64,000 nt of DNA from Bettongia penicillata ogilbyi (GCA_023548195.1 JAJHZJ010000414.1:854501-918500); one strand, 5' to 3'. Shown: positions 1-9,925, numbered from the stretch's first letter. Program-made: numbers and translations. The notes: generated by a model from the sequence alone, not told the origin.

Positions 1-202
1 ATTTTCTTGGCAAGGATACTAAGGTGATTTGCCCTTTCCTTCTCTAGCTCATTTTATAGATGAGAAACTGAGGCAAACGGGTTAAGTGACTCACCCAGGG
101 TAACACAGCTAGGAGGTGTCTGAGGCCAGATTTGAACTCAGGAAGAGGAGTTGCCCTGATTCCAGACCAGCACTCTATCCACTGCATCACCTCATTGTCC
201 TG
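1..202 (-). mobile_element. tRNA-derived marsupial SINE with RTE-like tail, cut by window edge
   Basis: Read on the minus strand this is a SINE: a tRNA-like head (about 150-202), the shared core 'gaactcaggaag' in reverse sense, and the tail that reads 'tttgccaagaaaa' on the minus strand (about 1-12). The left edge of the window removes the end of the tail. The same tail occurs in many other copies here. It is non-coding and depends on LINE machinery for movement. Confidence 0.85.
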
Positions 203-351
203 GGAGAGCAAAAATATAAAGCATTTTTAAAAATTCCTTTTTGTAGACCAAAGTCTTTGGAAGCCAAGTCTCTTCTCTTGGCTTCTTCAGTCCTGTTAAT
301 GTTTAATGTCGGGATATACTATAGGGAAAGGATAATGACTGAATTATAGTG

Positions 352-484
352 ACAAGTGCACTAGATCTGGAGTCAGGGGACCTCAGTTCTAATTTTCCGT
401 CTTTGAAACACAGTTTCCTCATTTACAAAATGAAGGAGTGAAACCAAGATCCTTCCCAACTTTGAATTCTTATGATTCTATAAG
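352..484 (+). mobile_element. MIR3-type SINE fragment
   Basis: The order is that of MIR3 (Ther-2): 'ctggagtcaggggacc' (head), 'cagtttcctcatttac', then the diagnostic 3' end 'gatccttcccaactttga' and 'tatgattctat'. It is diverged and non-coding. Confidence 0.75.
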
Positions 485-720
485 AGCTTTCATTTATCCA
501 TCATAGCCATATACTTACTGGGAAACAACAACAGGTTGAGTCAGAGAAGTGGTGTTCAAATGTGAAAGGAGGCAGCCAGAAAGAATGAACTTTCAGTGTC
601 ACGAGCTCTTGACACTTTCTAAAAATTGACCAACAAGAACATAGACCCAAGTTTCTGCATATGCCAACATATGAAGGAAAGGCAAAATGCCAGGCTTTTA
701 CACTTCATGAACAAACCACT
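485..720. other. Unassigned interval
   Basis: No repeat family or gene recognised. It is AT-rich single-copy-looking sequence with stops in all frames at short spacing. Confidence 0.4.
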
Positions 721-790
721 TTGTATCTTTGGTTTCAGTTTCCTCATATAAGAGGGTTGGACTAGGAGAGTTAAACGCAAGTAGGATGGA
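721..790 (+). mobile_element. MIR3 3' fragment
   Basis: 'ggtttcagtttcctcatata' is followed by 'gggttggactagg', the 3' half of MIR3. The head is absent. Confidence 0.5.
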
Positions 791-795
791 GGCCC

Positions 796-946
796 TTTGA
801 ACCATGTATATCTATGGACCCTTTCAGGTCACATATTGACTTAGAAAACCACATATTAAGATATTGCATTTTTCCTTTTTTGTTAGAGGTTTCCCAATTG
901 TATTTTTCCCAATTTGGGTCTGCCTATAGTTAATTTGATACCTCTG
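796..946 (+). mobile_element. hAT-type DNA element fragment (family with tgtcaaactc ends)
   Basis: It shares 'ggaccctttcaggtcacatattga' style sequence and 'acttagaaaaccacatatta' with the element at 14288-14884, and ends 'ttgatacctctg', a decayed hAT-like terminus. The left terminus is missing. Non-autonomous; no transposase coding. Confidence 0.55.
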
Positions 947-989
947 ATAAAACGGTCTCTAAAGTGCCTTTTAAGTCTAAATCTGTAAT

Positions 990-1136
990 GCTGTGTTCAT
1001 AATCTTATTAGGTACAAATCCTTATTTATCAGGGAGGAAATGAAATTTCATAGAGTTTAAATGACTTTCCTAAGGTCACGCAGTTACTAAAATCACAGTT
1101 CAGGATTCGGACCTCGGTCTTCTGGTTCCAAGGCTG
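990..1136 (-). mobile_element. MIR fragment
   Basis: The reverse-sense MIR core is visible: 'gactttcctaaggtcacgca' followed by the reversed head 'ctcggtcttctggttcc'. Old and diverged. Confidence 0.6.
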
Positions 1137-1375
1137 CCTTCTCTCCCATCTCTTGACATAAAGTGTGCCTCCTTCCTATTTCCCAGCCCAAACTCTTAAA
1201 AGAACTTGAGATAACTACACACGGGGTGCTGTAGTGCAGTGCAGTCCTTGTGATATCCACTGTGGGACTCTGTCTCAAAAAAATGTTGCAACAGTCTTAG
1301 AATTCAAACCCTGAGGAAAGGAGATTAGGAATCCTTTAGATTCTCATTGCTTCTACCTTCTAAATAGTTGACATG

Positions 1376-1475
1376 ACAGATCCCCTACCTGAAGCCTTTC
1401 CTGATCCCCTCAGTAGCTTCATGCCTTCCCTACCAAAATTACCCTGCATTTATTTTTTAAATCTTACATCATTGA
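1376..1475 (+). mobile_element. L2 LINE 3' fragment, left part
   Basis: 'cctgaagcctttcctgatcc' and 'ccctgcatttatttt' match the end of L2 (the protein-coding end is followed by 'gcatttattt'). It continues at 1641-1735 after an AT-rich insert. Confidence 0.55.
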
Positions 1476-1640
1476 AGTATTATATTTTATTATTTATATG
1501 TATATTAATATTCATATACTATTATATAAGTATTATAAAATACTTTTATTGTGTATTATAGAATAGGTATTCTATAATATTTTATTATTTATATATTATA
1601 GAAGTATTATGTATTTTAAATACTTATATACGATATGCGT
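1476..1640. repeat. AT-rich low-complexity tract with a 26-bp near-palindrome
   Basis: Almost pure A/T with repeated 'tattata' words. At 1554-1579 two perfect 12-bp inverted arms (tattatagaata / tattctataata) flank a 2-bp spacer, so the site could extrude a cruciform. It splits an L2 end. Confidence 0.7.
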
Positions 1641-1735
1641 ATGTTACATGGAGGTTCCCTGAGGGCAGGGGCTGTTTCCTTTTTGTTTTTGGATCCCTAG
1701 CACCTTAGCACAGTGCCTGACACACAGAGAGAGGG
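1641..1735 (+). mobile_element. L2 LINE 3' end, right part
   Basis: 'ccctgagggcaggggctgtt' and 'cctagcaccttagcacagtg' are the hallmark L2 3' end. Together with 1376-1475 it forms one L2 tail split by AT-rich DNA. Confidence 0.7.
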
Positions 1736-1834
1736 GTAGGGACTGAATCAGGGATTTTCCTGGCTCCTGAATCTGAATCTGTCTCCTGAGAAAACTCCTC
1801 TCCCAATTCAGGTTCAGCATCTTCTCTGTATCTT

Positions 1835-1970
1835 AGAGTCTTAAGAGAGTTGCCTGAAGTGCTCAGAGGTTGAAGGCTTTGTCCAAGATCACATGGCTGC
1901 TAGGTGGCCCATAGTTGGTGTTTGTTTCTGGACTATCCGATTGATTTCAGATTAGGCACCACCTTCCAGT
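1835..1970 (-). mobile_element. MIR-like fragment
   Basis: 'gaaggctttgtccaagatca' followed by 'catggctgctaggtggcc' resembles a reversed MIR core and head. Strongly diverged. Confidence 0.4.
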
Positions 1971-2384
1971 AGCTGGCTGTCCCTCTGGGAGAGAAGTAGT
2001 AGTCTGGTATTATCTGCCTCTGTTGTTAGTGGGGCTTTGAGCCCCACCCTCCTAGGGTTCTTCATCTTTTAACATGTACACACACACATAAGGAGCTTCT
2101 CCTTTGAAGACGTAGAAGAGAATATCCCAAGACTTATTTCCATGTACTGATTTTCTTGCTTCTGTCTCCCTTTGCCTCAGTCCTCCTTTTATGTTCCAGA
2201 GGTTAAATGGCATGTCCATAGGACATGGTTGCCTCTGTCAGCATTCATAAGCAGTCATTTCCATATGATGGGGACATTATCACTGAGAAGGAGGTGAAGG
2301 GTTGGGGACCAGAGAATGGAGGAAGTAGGTGATGGTGCAAGACAGACAGTAGCAAGAAAATAACCGTCTCTGAGCATAATGGAG
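1971..2384. other. Unassigned interval
   Basis: No gene or repeat recognised except a short 'acacacaca' run near 2078. Confidence 0.4.
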
Positions 2385-2480
2385 GCATAGAAATGTTAGA
2401 CTTGGGAAAGAGCTTACAAGATCATCCAGGGAATGCCTGTCATTTTTATAAAAGAGGAAACTGATGACCAGAGAAGTTTA
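2385..2480 (-). mobile_element. MIR3 fragment
   Basis: It reads 'gacttgggaaagagcttaca' then 'gatcatccagg' and 'gaggaaactgatgaccagag', the 3' part of MIR3 in reverse sense. Confidence 0.6.
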
Positions 2481-2489
2481 AAGAGGGGA

Positions 2490-2600
2490 AGATTGAGCAT
2501 TGGACCTAGAAACAAGAGAACCTGGGTTTGAATTCTGTCATAGATATTTGTTAGCTGTGTGGCCCTGGGTAAGCCTCTTAAACACTCTCCACCCTGTTTT
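2490..2600 (+). mobile_element. MIR-type SINE fragment
   Basis: The forward head and core are 'acctgggtttgaattctgtc' and 'gctgtgtggccctgggtaag'. It lies tail-to-head beside the opposite-strand MIR3 at 2385-2480. Confidence 0.65.
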
Positions 2601-2850
2601 TCCCACCGTGGAGTACTTTTCATGAATTGGGCCTGCCCTTTGGCCCCTTTCTGTGGGATGTGTGTTTATAGCCACCATTGCCACTAAGGGATAGGGTGAG
2701 ATTTCTCACCCCACCCATCACTTGCTGGAAGTCCGAGGGAGAGCTAGCAAAATTCCTAAAGGTATGGTGCTCAAAAATGAGGGGGTAAACGGTTTCTTCT
2801 TAGCCCACTTTTTTAGCCTGCTGAACTTCCTGCCTCAGTTAATAATCCTA

Positions 2851-3030
2851 ATTTCATAGCTCTTGAGCTAGAAGGGGCCCTTTAGGGGTCATGTTGTCCA
2901 AACTTTCATTTTACAGATGGGGAAATAGAGGCCCAGGGAGGTTGTTAAGTGACTTGCCCAAAATCGCCTAGATAGTTAGTGTCAAGAATTGGACTTTGGA
3001 ACGGGGCGTTTGACTCCAAATCCAGCACCG
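2851..3030 (-). mobile_element. MIR3 element
   Basis: A nearly full reverse-sense copy: 'gagctagaaggggccc', 'cattttacagatggggaaa', 'taagtgacttgcccaaaat', 'gactccaaatccagcac'. Confidence 0.75.
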
Positions 3031-3032
3031 CA

Positions 3033-3120
3033 GCGTACCTGCCTCACAGAGTTGCTGTGAGGATCAAATGTTGCAGGGTAAACACATTACCCTGAAAACC
3101 TTAAGGTGCTTTTGAAAGTC
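3033..3120 (+). mobile_element. MIR 3' fragment
   Basis: 'tacctgcctcacagagttgc' and 'tgtgaggatcaaatg' are the 3' part of MIR in forward sense. Confidence 0.55.
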
Positions 3121-3424
3121 ACCTCTCATTATATCATTTCTCAAAGTAACAGCTAATTAGTGGAAGGCTCTAAATTCGAACTCTGGCCTCTTGACTTTTA
3201 GTCCAGTACTCTCTTCCCACTTTCACATACAGTGGGAAAAGCATTTCCTCCTCAGCCACTGGCACTTTGTCTCCCTTTGGAAGGTCTCCCAGCCTACTAT
3301 TAGGCTTTCCTTTTGTTTTTAAATATTTTTTATTATGAACTAGTAACTTACAAAAAAATCCAAAGAACACTAAATTCTAAAGGTTTACCCCCACTTCAAC
3401 GTTTCTTCAGATTTTTTTTTTTAA

Positions 3425-4008
3425 TGCTTGGCTTTTTCACATGCCCAGAATGCTCTTTCAGCCAAATTCTGACTCTTAGAATCTTTGGCTTGCTTTAAGA
3501 CTTAGCTCAAGTCCCATCTTCTTTGGAAGACCTTTCCCAGTTTTCCCCAAGCCCCAGTCATGAGTACCATCCCTTGGAAGGTTGCTTTCTATCTAACCTG
3601 TATTTATTTTGTATGGACCAATTTATATATGGTTTCTCCCCAGCAGTTTTCTAGTCATTGTGTGACAGTAGGCTCTCTGAAAAGCAAAATACATCTTTTA
3701 AGTTTAATCTGCGCTATTGATGTTTTGTCCCTAGCTTTCTTGACTCTAGACAGTCAGGAAAACAATGAACAGAGCCTTGATTGTAGCATTTGCCAACTTC
3801 CAAGCTATCAATTCTCCCAATGAAAATTTAACAGCCAGGACTGCTGGGTGGTATGAGCTGCCTCCAGCATGCCCCTGTGTCTTCCTCCAATAGAATGTGA
3901 GCTTTTTGGGTGCGTGCTCCTTCTGTGGGTTTTTTTGTATCCGTGGCATTTACCTCAGTGCCTGACGCAGGGTAAATACTTAGTAGGCGCTTACTGATTT
4001 CTTGATTG
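3425..4008 (+). mobile_element. L2 LINE 3' end split by a 245-bp insert
   Basis: Left part 3425-3642: 'cagaatgctctttcagcc', 'cttagctcaagtcccatctt', 'ggaagacctttccc', 'cctgtatttattttgta'. Right part 3888-4008: 'aatagaatgtgagctttttg', 'gcatttacctcagtgcctga', 'tagtaggcgctta'. The intervening DNA (about 3643-3887) is not L2 and I do not recognise it. This is the untranslated end plus the last C-terminal codons of an old L2, so no function is expected. Confidence 0.7.
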
Positions 4009-4016
4009 ATACAAGG

Positions 4017-4147
4017 CAGGCCTGTACAACCTGTGGCCTGTGAGTCAGCCTGGGGACATGCCCAACAAAAATGTGGAGGATGCTTCCCTCTACATTTTTG
4101 GCGAACTGCCTGATATCCTTTGGCAGAACACAGGTTGTGTAGGCCTG
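4017..4147. mobile_element. hAT-type MITE with 8-bp target-site duplication
   Basis: A 131-bp element. The left end 'caggcctgtacaacctgtgg' and the inverted right end 'caggcctacacaacctgtgt' match at 17 of 20 bases. Flanks are 'atacaagg' (4009-4016) and 'atataagg' (4148-4155), 7 of 8 identical, as expected for hAT transposition. There is no coding capacity. It landed at the very 3' end of the L2 copy ending at 4008. Confidence 0.85.
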
Positions 4148-4394
4148 ATATAAGGAAATAAAGTTCTCTGTGGGACCCAAGGCTTACCTCCAACCAATCA
4201 ATCCTCCAGGTTTGGGATCTAGTCTTTTGTATCAGGGAAAGTTTCAGAACTAATTTTCTCGCTGACTTCCATTATGCCCTATTCCCCCCAACCATCCCCA
4301 CCATTTGCAGTCCTCCTTCCTATGGAGAGGGTGTCTTTTAACACTATTACAGGCAGATATGTGAGAGACATACTTGAAAAACCACCATTATACT

Positions 4395-4655
4395 GAGGAG
4401 CAACGTTGTATAGGAGAGAGAGGGATAGGAGTCAGAGAACCTGGAAGTTGCTATTCTAACGTCTCTTCCCAGCTCCAGCACGTGTTTATTTATCTGTATG
4501 TCCGTGGGCAAGTCCCTTCTCAGAACTTCATCTATAAAATGGAAAAATAATAAATGTACTCCTTAGCTCAAGGGGTTGTGGGGATCAAATGAGATAATGT
4601 AGGTAAGTGTTTTATAATTGTAAAATGCTTTCTAAAAGCATTATGATTATACATC
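4395..4655 (+). mobile_element. MIR element
   Basis: Near-complete forward MIR: 'ggagtcagagaacctgg' head, 'ctccagcacgtgttta', 'gtgggcaagtcccttctcag', then 'ggggttgtggggatcaaatg' and 'ataattgtaaaatgctt' in the 3' part. Confidence 0.7.
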
Positions 4656-4671
4656 CACATACGTTGTGCTC

Positions 4672-4855
4672 AAGATCATAGATTTAGAGCTGAGAGGGAC
4701 ATGAGAGGTTGCCTGGCTTCTTTTTGTTTATAGATAAAGACATGATTCTTGTAGAGATAAAGTGACTTATCTGGATGGTGAGTGTTCTAGAGGATAGAGG
4801 TCCTTTGATTTCAAACCCAGCATCCTTTCTGCTGTGCTCTAGCCATCTACCTTCT
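4672..4855 (-). mobile_element. MIR3 element
   Basis: Reverse-sense MIR3: 'gatttagagctgagaggga', 'aaagtgacttatctggat', and the reversed head 'gatttcaaacccagcatcc'. Confidence 0.65.
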
Positions 4856-4862
4856 TCTGACC

Positions 4863-5115
4863 TATTGTTGTGTAGTCATTTTGCAGACATGTCTGACTCT
4901 TTGTTGACCTCATTTGGGGTTTTCATGGCAAAGATACTGGAGTAGTTTGCCATTTCCTTCTCTAGCTCATTTTAGAGATGAAGAAACAGACAATCAGGGT
5001 TAAGTGACTTGCCCAGGGTCACACTGCTAGTGTCTGAAACCAGATTTGAACTCAGGGAGATGAGTCTTCCTGACTCCAGGCCCAGCACTCTATCCACTAC
5101 ACCACCCAGCAATCC
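4863..5115 (-). mobile_element. tRNA-derived marsupial SINE with RTE-like tail
   Basis: Full-length by eye. On the plus strand one sees the reversed tail 'catttggggttttcatggca', 'tttgccatttccttctc', the core 'taagtgacttgcccagggtc' and the reversed head 'gactccaggcccagcactct'. Confidence 0.88.
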
Positions 5116-5704
5116 CTACTCTATTAGTTCTAATGGTGGGTCCAACAGGTTAGACCAGGTCCATGACTAGACCCAGAGCAGGTATTTAAGCCAGAGGAAG
5201 TGAGAGGGGGCAAGAGGAGGTATTTAACTGAAGACTAGAACCACTTTCTACCTTTGTGGTCAGCAGACCCATAGCAATGATTACAGGAAGAAGGAACCCA
5301 AGCCCCAGAAACAGAAACTCCTTGCTGTAAAGTTAAGATGCAGGACTGGGGGATCTCCCTGGACGACAGAAATATAGCAGGGAGGGAAGTGACCAGGGGA
5401 ACAGCTGAGGAGCTGAGTTCTCTTCCATGTTCTCACCCCTGAGTTTCCTATCCTATTGACACGACAAAGCTAAAAGATCCCTGGAGATGGACTGCTTCTT
5501 CCCAGATGGCTGCCTGACCACAGCCGCTAGACTTCTTAGAGATAAATCCATCTGAGCAGAGGTTATACCAAAGATATACCATTTGGATCCAAATTTTGAT
5601 TTCCTCACAGAGTGCTTTCTTTTCATTTCCTTCTGACCTAAAGTCTTGGGTCTGGGCCAGCCTCTATGACTGTAGAATACACATTTTGAGGAAAGATCGA
5701 GGAG
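5116..5704. other. Unassigned interval, possibly an old LTR
   Basis: About 590 bp with no SINE or LINE match I recognise. 'aggtatttaagccagagga' (near 5181) and 'aggtatttaactgaagac' (near 5219) are two TATA-like words inside purine-rich DNA, which would fit a decayed LTR promoter. I see no paired LTR or primer site, so this is only a suggestion. Confidence 0.25.
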
Positions 5705-5900
5705 GGAGGCTATATTGGCAAGAAAATTGAATTTAGGGTCATAGAATATGGTTTCAAATGTTGTCTCCCCTACTTACTAACTTTCTAACCATGGGTAGTT
5801 TCCTTAATTTCTTTGAGTTCAGTTTTCTTTTTTGCAAAATGAATGGGTTGAACCCTAGATATTTGTCTTTTTCAACTCTAAATACTCTGATTCTTATGGA
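5705..5900 (+). mobile_element. MIR3 element
   Basis: Forward MIR3 with diverged head 'atttagggtcatagaat', core 'cttactaactttctaacc', and 3' end 'tttttcaactctaaatactc' followed by 'tgattcttatgg'. Confidence 0.65.
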
Positions 5901-5924
5901 GCCCACGGAGAGGTATATTTTACT

Positions 5925-6090
5925 TTCTGTGATGCTTGCTAACTGGATGACTTGAGCAAATCAACCAACTTCCAGGAGCCTCAGTTTCCTCATCTGTAAA
6001 GTGGGGAAATAACAAAAATGGTGCCACTCCTCAGAACTGTTGTTAGAGGGTCACATGAGATAATATATTTAATGTAACTATAGATATACC
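5925..6090 (+). mobile_element. MIR fragment
   Basis: 'gcctcagtttcctcatctgt' followed by 'aaagtggggaaataac', then 'agaactgttgttagaggg' and 'cacatgagataatat' give the 3' two thirds of MIR. Confidence 0.65.
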
Positions 6091-6186
6091 TGCAGATATT
6101 CTGTTTACATTCCAGTAAGTCCTCTAGGCCTTTTTTCTCATATGCATCTGTCTGGCCACATTTTCTTCTCTCTCTGCTGATGAGCA

Positions 6187-6450
6187 GGTCAGCTAGGTGA
6201 TGCTGTGGATAGAGTACCAGACCTGGAGTCAGGAAGACTCATCTTCTTGAGTTCAAATACAGCCTCAGATACTTCCTAGCTTTGGGAACCTGGATAAGAC
6301 TTAACTCTGTTTGCCTCAGTTTCCTCATCTGTAAAATGAGCTGGAGAATGAAATAGCAAACCACTCTAGTATTTTTGCCAAGAAAACCCCAAATGCAATC
6401 CCAGAGAGTTGAGTACAACTGAAAAATGACTGCACAATAACCAAAATACT
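6187..6450 (+). mobile_element. tRNA-derived marsupial SINE with RTE-like tail
   Basis: Complete forward copy: 'gtcagctaggtgatgctgtg' head, 'cctggagtcaggaagactca', 'tttgcctcagtttcctcatc', 'atgagctggagaatgaaat', then 'tgccaagaaaaccccaaatg'. Confidence 0.9.
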
Positions 6451-6482
6451 GATGAACACAGACAGAAAGATGACCATGAAGA

Positions 6483-6656
6483 AATGGGTGGGGTGACATA
6501 GAACACTGGGCTTCTGATCAGGGGCATGTGGGCTCAAATCCCCCTTCAGGGCAAATCCCTTAACCTCTCAGAACCTCAGTATCTTCATCTGTAAATGAGA
6601 GGCTGGCCTTGATTTCCTGTAAGGTCCCTTTCAGCTTTAATATCTATGATCCTTTG
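6483..6656 (+). mobile_element. MIR3 element
   Basis: Forward MIR3: 'ggcatgtgggctcaaatccc', 'cccttaacctctcagaacct', 'aaggtccctttcagctttaa', 'tctatgatcctttg'. Confidence 0.75.
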
Positions 6657-6659
6657 AAG

Positions 6660-8325
6660 ATAATTGCTGCTTGTTTTTCCCACATCTGTTGTAGATGAAG
6701 TAGATATATGCCACTGACATGGCAAGGATCAAATGTCACAAATGAAATGAACTACATCTTTAGAGACAGGAAATGAACACTGAAGACTGCAGTGGGAGTC
6801 ATTTCCAATTAGCTATTTCTTTGGAGTCAGACCATCAACTGGCTCAAGTAAAGGTCAGTATCAATCCTAAATTAGGGAAAGGAACAAGATGAGAAGAAGG
6901 AACTGTCTATAATTAGAATAGCTCCAAACTGACCTATTCAAAAAAGTTATTGACATGGAAAAAATGGGAAATGGAAAAAGGAAAACACTGGCAAGCACCA
7001 TCACCATTTCCTATAGAAATGGTGTATCTTCTGTAAAGCAATGGTCACAATCAGGAGTCTAAGAAAGCCCAGAAACCACATTTGTCAGTGAACACTTTTC
7101 TTGGTGCCAAGAAGAAAGACATGGCGGCAAGGGTAACGCTGATTTTGAATACAAACTCATTTGCAAAACCTTATAGAGGAGGATAGTGGAATGGTCTGAA
7201 CAGTATTATATCATAAAGGACCTGAAAAGTGTTTTAATAGTGGGAAATAAGGTGTGCAGAAAGTGTGACAGAAGACCCAGGTAAGCCAAAGAACCAATAA
7301 ATCCCAAGAATATTTAAAGAAAGAGTACCTGTCAACATTCTTTAAACATTTTCATCATCAATGACTGAAGAGCCATTTTAACTCAGCATTTTAGTATGCT
7401 ATTACCGTCAGTGGAGATGGCTCTAAAGAGGAAAATGGGAAGAGAAGCTGAATCAGACCAAATATTTGTTTTCAGTCATTTTAATTATGTCTGAATCTTC
7501 ATGACCCCATTTGGGGTTTTCTTGGCAGAGACACTGGAGTGGTTTGCCATTTTCTTCTCCAGCTCCTTTTACAGCTGAGGAAGCTGAGGTAAACAGGGTT
7601 AAGTGGCTTGCCCAGAGTCTCATAGATAAATAAGTATCTGGGGCTAGATTTGAACTCAGGAAAATCTGCTTGACTCCAGGCCTGGCACTCTCCCCATTGC
7701 ACCACCTAGCCCCCTCCACACCAGATATACAAAGAAGAAATCTGTTTTGGATGTAACATAATTTTGAAAGTGTTGAGAGAGAAATTTACAAGATACATGA
7801 AATATGGATAGATAACAAATGATCAAAAAAAAATTACAGAGGGTGTTATAAGAAAAAAAGGCATTTCAGAGGACATCAGTAACTGCTGACCAGTATGCCT
7901 ACTTCCATATCTCTGTCCATGTCAGAGGTGATCCTTAATGGATTTATGAGAAGTAAATCACCACACTTTTACAAGTCAATTCCTACAGTAAACCACATCT
8001 CCATAATTTCACCATTTACTTAAAAGTATAGAGAATGCAGGTCCCTGATATCTTGATTGTCTGCTTATTATTTTTAGAAAAGTATTTGACTTGGTCAAAC
8101 AAAACCCAGGCTTAAAGCTTTTCCACAATGAGGTGTCCCCCAGCACAAATTCATTGGATGCACCTGTGGATCCTGATACATATGTTCAATGGTCCCCTGA
8201 TGAGCAGTGTTCAGTGGGAGTTAAAGAACGGAAAATACGTACCCCAAAGGCACATGCAACCTTCACAAATGGAAGAAGGTTCCCCAAAGAGAGTAAGTTC
8301 CTTTTGACCAGTATTTGTTGATAAT
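6660..8325 (+). pseudogene. Decayed RTE-type LINE, endonuclease end and reverse transcriptase part
   Basis: Short protein-level matches to RTE (BovB-like) LINEs are visible although the frame is broken by many stops and indels. Near 6735-6850 an 'NYIF.RDRK' block and a 'SDHQL' block (bases 'gtcagaccatcaactgg') fit the end of the endonuclease domain. Near 7880-8100 'ctgctgaccagtatgcctac' and 'agaaaagtatttgacttggt' (RKxFDLV) fit the start of the reverse transcriptase palm. A SINE interrupts it at 7473-7716. It belongs with the block at 9105-9755. It cannot encode a working protein. Assignment is from memory of the family; a translated search would settle it. Confidence 0.55.
7473..7716 (-). mobile_element. 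tRNA-derived marsupial SINE with RTE-like tail
   Basis: Complete reverse-sense copy inserted in the RTE LINE: 'gaccccatttggggttttct', 'gtggtttgccattttcttc', 'ttaagtggcttgcccagagt', 'ttgactccaggcctggcac', 'ccattgcaccacctagcc'. Confidence 0.9.
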
Positions 8326-8435
8326 GTTGAGTTGTTCAGTCATATCTGACTCTGACCCTGTGGACCGTAGTGTCCAAGGGGTTTCCTTGGCAAAGACACT
8401 AGAGTGACTTGCCATTTCCTTCTCCTTTTTACTGA
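8326..8435 (-). mobile_element. SINE tail fragment (RTE-like tail)
   Basis: Only the tail half remains: 'ttgttcagtcatatctgact', 'ttccttggcaaagacact', 'gccatttccttctcc'. The head is missing. Confidence 0.8.
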
Positions 8436-8449
8436 GACATAGGACTAAT

Positions 8450-8520
8450 CACATTCTATCAATCAGTAAACATTTGTTAAGTGCCTGCTACTTGCCAGGT
8501 ACTATACTAAGTATAGTGTG
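8450..8520 (-). mobile_element. L2 LINE 3' end, first part (reverse sense)
   Basis: 'cagtaaacatttgttaagtg' and 'cctgctacttgccaggtact' are the reversed L2 3' end. It appears to resume at 9036-9100 after the microsatellite and MAR SINE. Confidence 0.6.
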
Positions 8521-8560
8521 TACGTATGTATGTATACACACACACATATGTATGAAAAAT
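8521..8560. repeat. (TGTA)n/(CA)n microsatellite
   Basis: 'tacgtatgtatgtatacaca' then 'cacacacatatgtatg'. A second run of the same type lies at 8905-9035, so the MAR SINE sits inside what was probably one simple repeat. Confidence 0.85.
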
Positions 8561-8564
8561 TGTG

Positions 8565-8868
8565 TTTGTCTTTCATTTTAAAAGAGGACCATGACATCAA
8601 GATGATGACATGACTTGCAGTTGACTTTGATTTGCGTGAGGGAGGACTGAGCAAGGTCACCAGCCTCACTTTCTTCTCCTGAGCCATCTGGGTCCAGTGG
8701 CCTGATATTCATCAGGGTGGCTGGAGATGGCCCAGGATGTAATGTGAGACCCTGGCCCTTTCAGGCTTAGTTCTTATCACAATATTTGATAGAGATATAC
8801 CCATTTAGTGAATAGGTTTCTTTAAGTTACTCAAGGGATGGCCCCTTTAAAAAAAAAAAAAAAACAAA
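8565..8868 (+). mobile_element. MAR-type marsupial SINE
   Basis: 'aagaggaccatgacatcaag', 'gacatgacttgcagttgact', 'aaggtcaccagcctcacttt', 'gatattcatcagggtggctg' and a 3' A-run (8849-8863) define the family. The first ~170 bp are shared with 43682-43860 and 50320-50515. Confidence 0.8.
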
Positions 8869-8904
8869 CTGGGAGGGGAAGATACTCAGGGTTCCTGGTA
8901 TAGT

Positions 8905-9035
8905 GTGTACGTGTGTGTATGTGTCTTATTTTTCCATGTGTGTGTATATATAGCATGTATATATATATGTATTATATGGGTATATATACATATACACACA
9001 TGCACACATATATCCACACATATATGTATGTATGT
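8905..9035. repeat. TG/TA compound microsatellite
   Basis: Alternating 'tgtgtgtat', 'tatatata', 'cacacatgcacaca' and 'tatgtatgtatgtg'. Two short ORFs here on each strand are simply translated dinucleotide repeat. Confidence 0.9.
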
Positions 9036-9100
9036 GATATTGAAAGACAAAAATGGAACAATGTCTGCCCTCAAGGAATTTCCATTCTATTGAGCCCCAC
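9036..9100 (-). mobile_element. L2 LINE 3' end, second part (reverse sense)
   Basis: 'acaatgtctgccctcaagga' then 'atttccattctattgag' continues the reversed L2 begun at 8450. Confidence 0.6.
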
Positions 9101-9104
9101 AATT

Positions 9105-9755
9105 TTGGAAATTTTCCTCATTGAGATAGCTCAAAAGAGATTGAATGAATAATTACTACAAGAGAAACCAAAAGGATAGAGAATGCCTGTTGTCTAGACT
9201 GCAATATGCATTTAGATTTGACTTAGTCCATTGGAACATCAGGATCTGGGCCAGACACTTTGGATGGATGACCTGGGCCCAGAATTCAAAAGGAGGAGGA
9301 AGAGTGAGGCGGACTTTATTTAGGAAGTTACACAACACTCAATGGTCCCAAGCTGTGCTGCGGCACACTGACCATCTTTTTTTTTTTAAGCACCAGTGAC
9401 CGGTGTTCTTCTATTCATTCTATATGATGTATGAGTTGTGGAATTCTAGAGTCTCTGAAGACCCAAAGAATAATAAAGAGATGTGTGGTGGGAAGAAATC
9501 ACTTTTTGTGTATTACCAGTGCTAGCTTAGCCAGAAAGAAGTGGTACACCAAAGAGAGAGCCTCCAGACCATGTATGTTCAGAAAGGATAGACAAGTCCT
9601 ATGGGAAGAGTGAAGGCCAGGCTATATGATTGGCGTGCTGCGATGCTATCCAGAGAATGTTTTAATAAGACCCAAAGAGAACCTCCAGCAAGCTTGGCTG
9701 AGGTACTAGTTTGCATTGATGAGAAGACATATAGTAGATTCGCATAAACTGAGGA
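9105..9755 (+). pseudogene. Decayed RTE-type LINE, C-terminal part
   Basis: The most telling match is 'ttggcgtgctgcgatgctat' at 9631-9650, which corresponds to the conserved 'W-R-A-A' block at the end of BovB/RTE ORF2. Upstream text around 9145-9620 gives interrupted frames (84 and 60 codons) consistent with a tryptophan- and arginine-rich C-terminal region. It fits as the downstream half of the copy at 6660-8325. Moderate confidence: I cannot align it here. Confidence 0.45.
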
Positions 9756-9756
9756 A

Positions 9757-9925
9757 GTCTTGGAGACAGAGTGGAAATAACTTTAGATTCAGGGCCAAAA
9801 GAACTATATTTGAATCCCTACCCTTTGCTTATCTTTGTGACCATGAGTGACTTCACTTAAATCTCTGCAGCTCTCATGAAACCCTTGAAGGTCCCTTCCA
9901 GCCCTAAATATTTGTGTGTAAGGCA
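9757..9925 (+). mobile_element. MIR3 element
   Basis: Forward MIR3: 'ctttagattcagggccaaaa', 'ctatatttgaatccc', then 'gaaggtcccttccagcccta'. Confidence 0.65.

Noticed and set aside
6239..6537. Minus-strand frames of 86 and 70 codons, with similar peptides elsewhere ending 'SFSSSFYR'
   Set aside because: The recurring peptide is the antisense translation of the common SINE tail, not a protein family.
8886..9152. Cys/His/Tyr-rich small frames on both strands
   Set aside because: They are translations of the TG/TA microsatellite, and the mirror frames on opposite strands confirm this.
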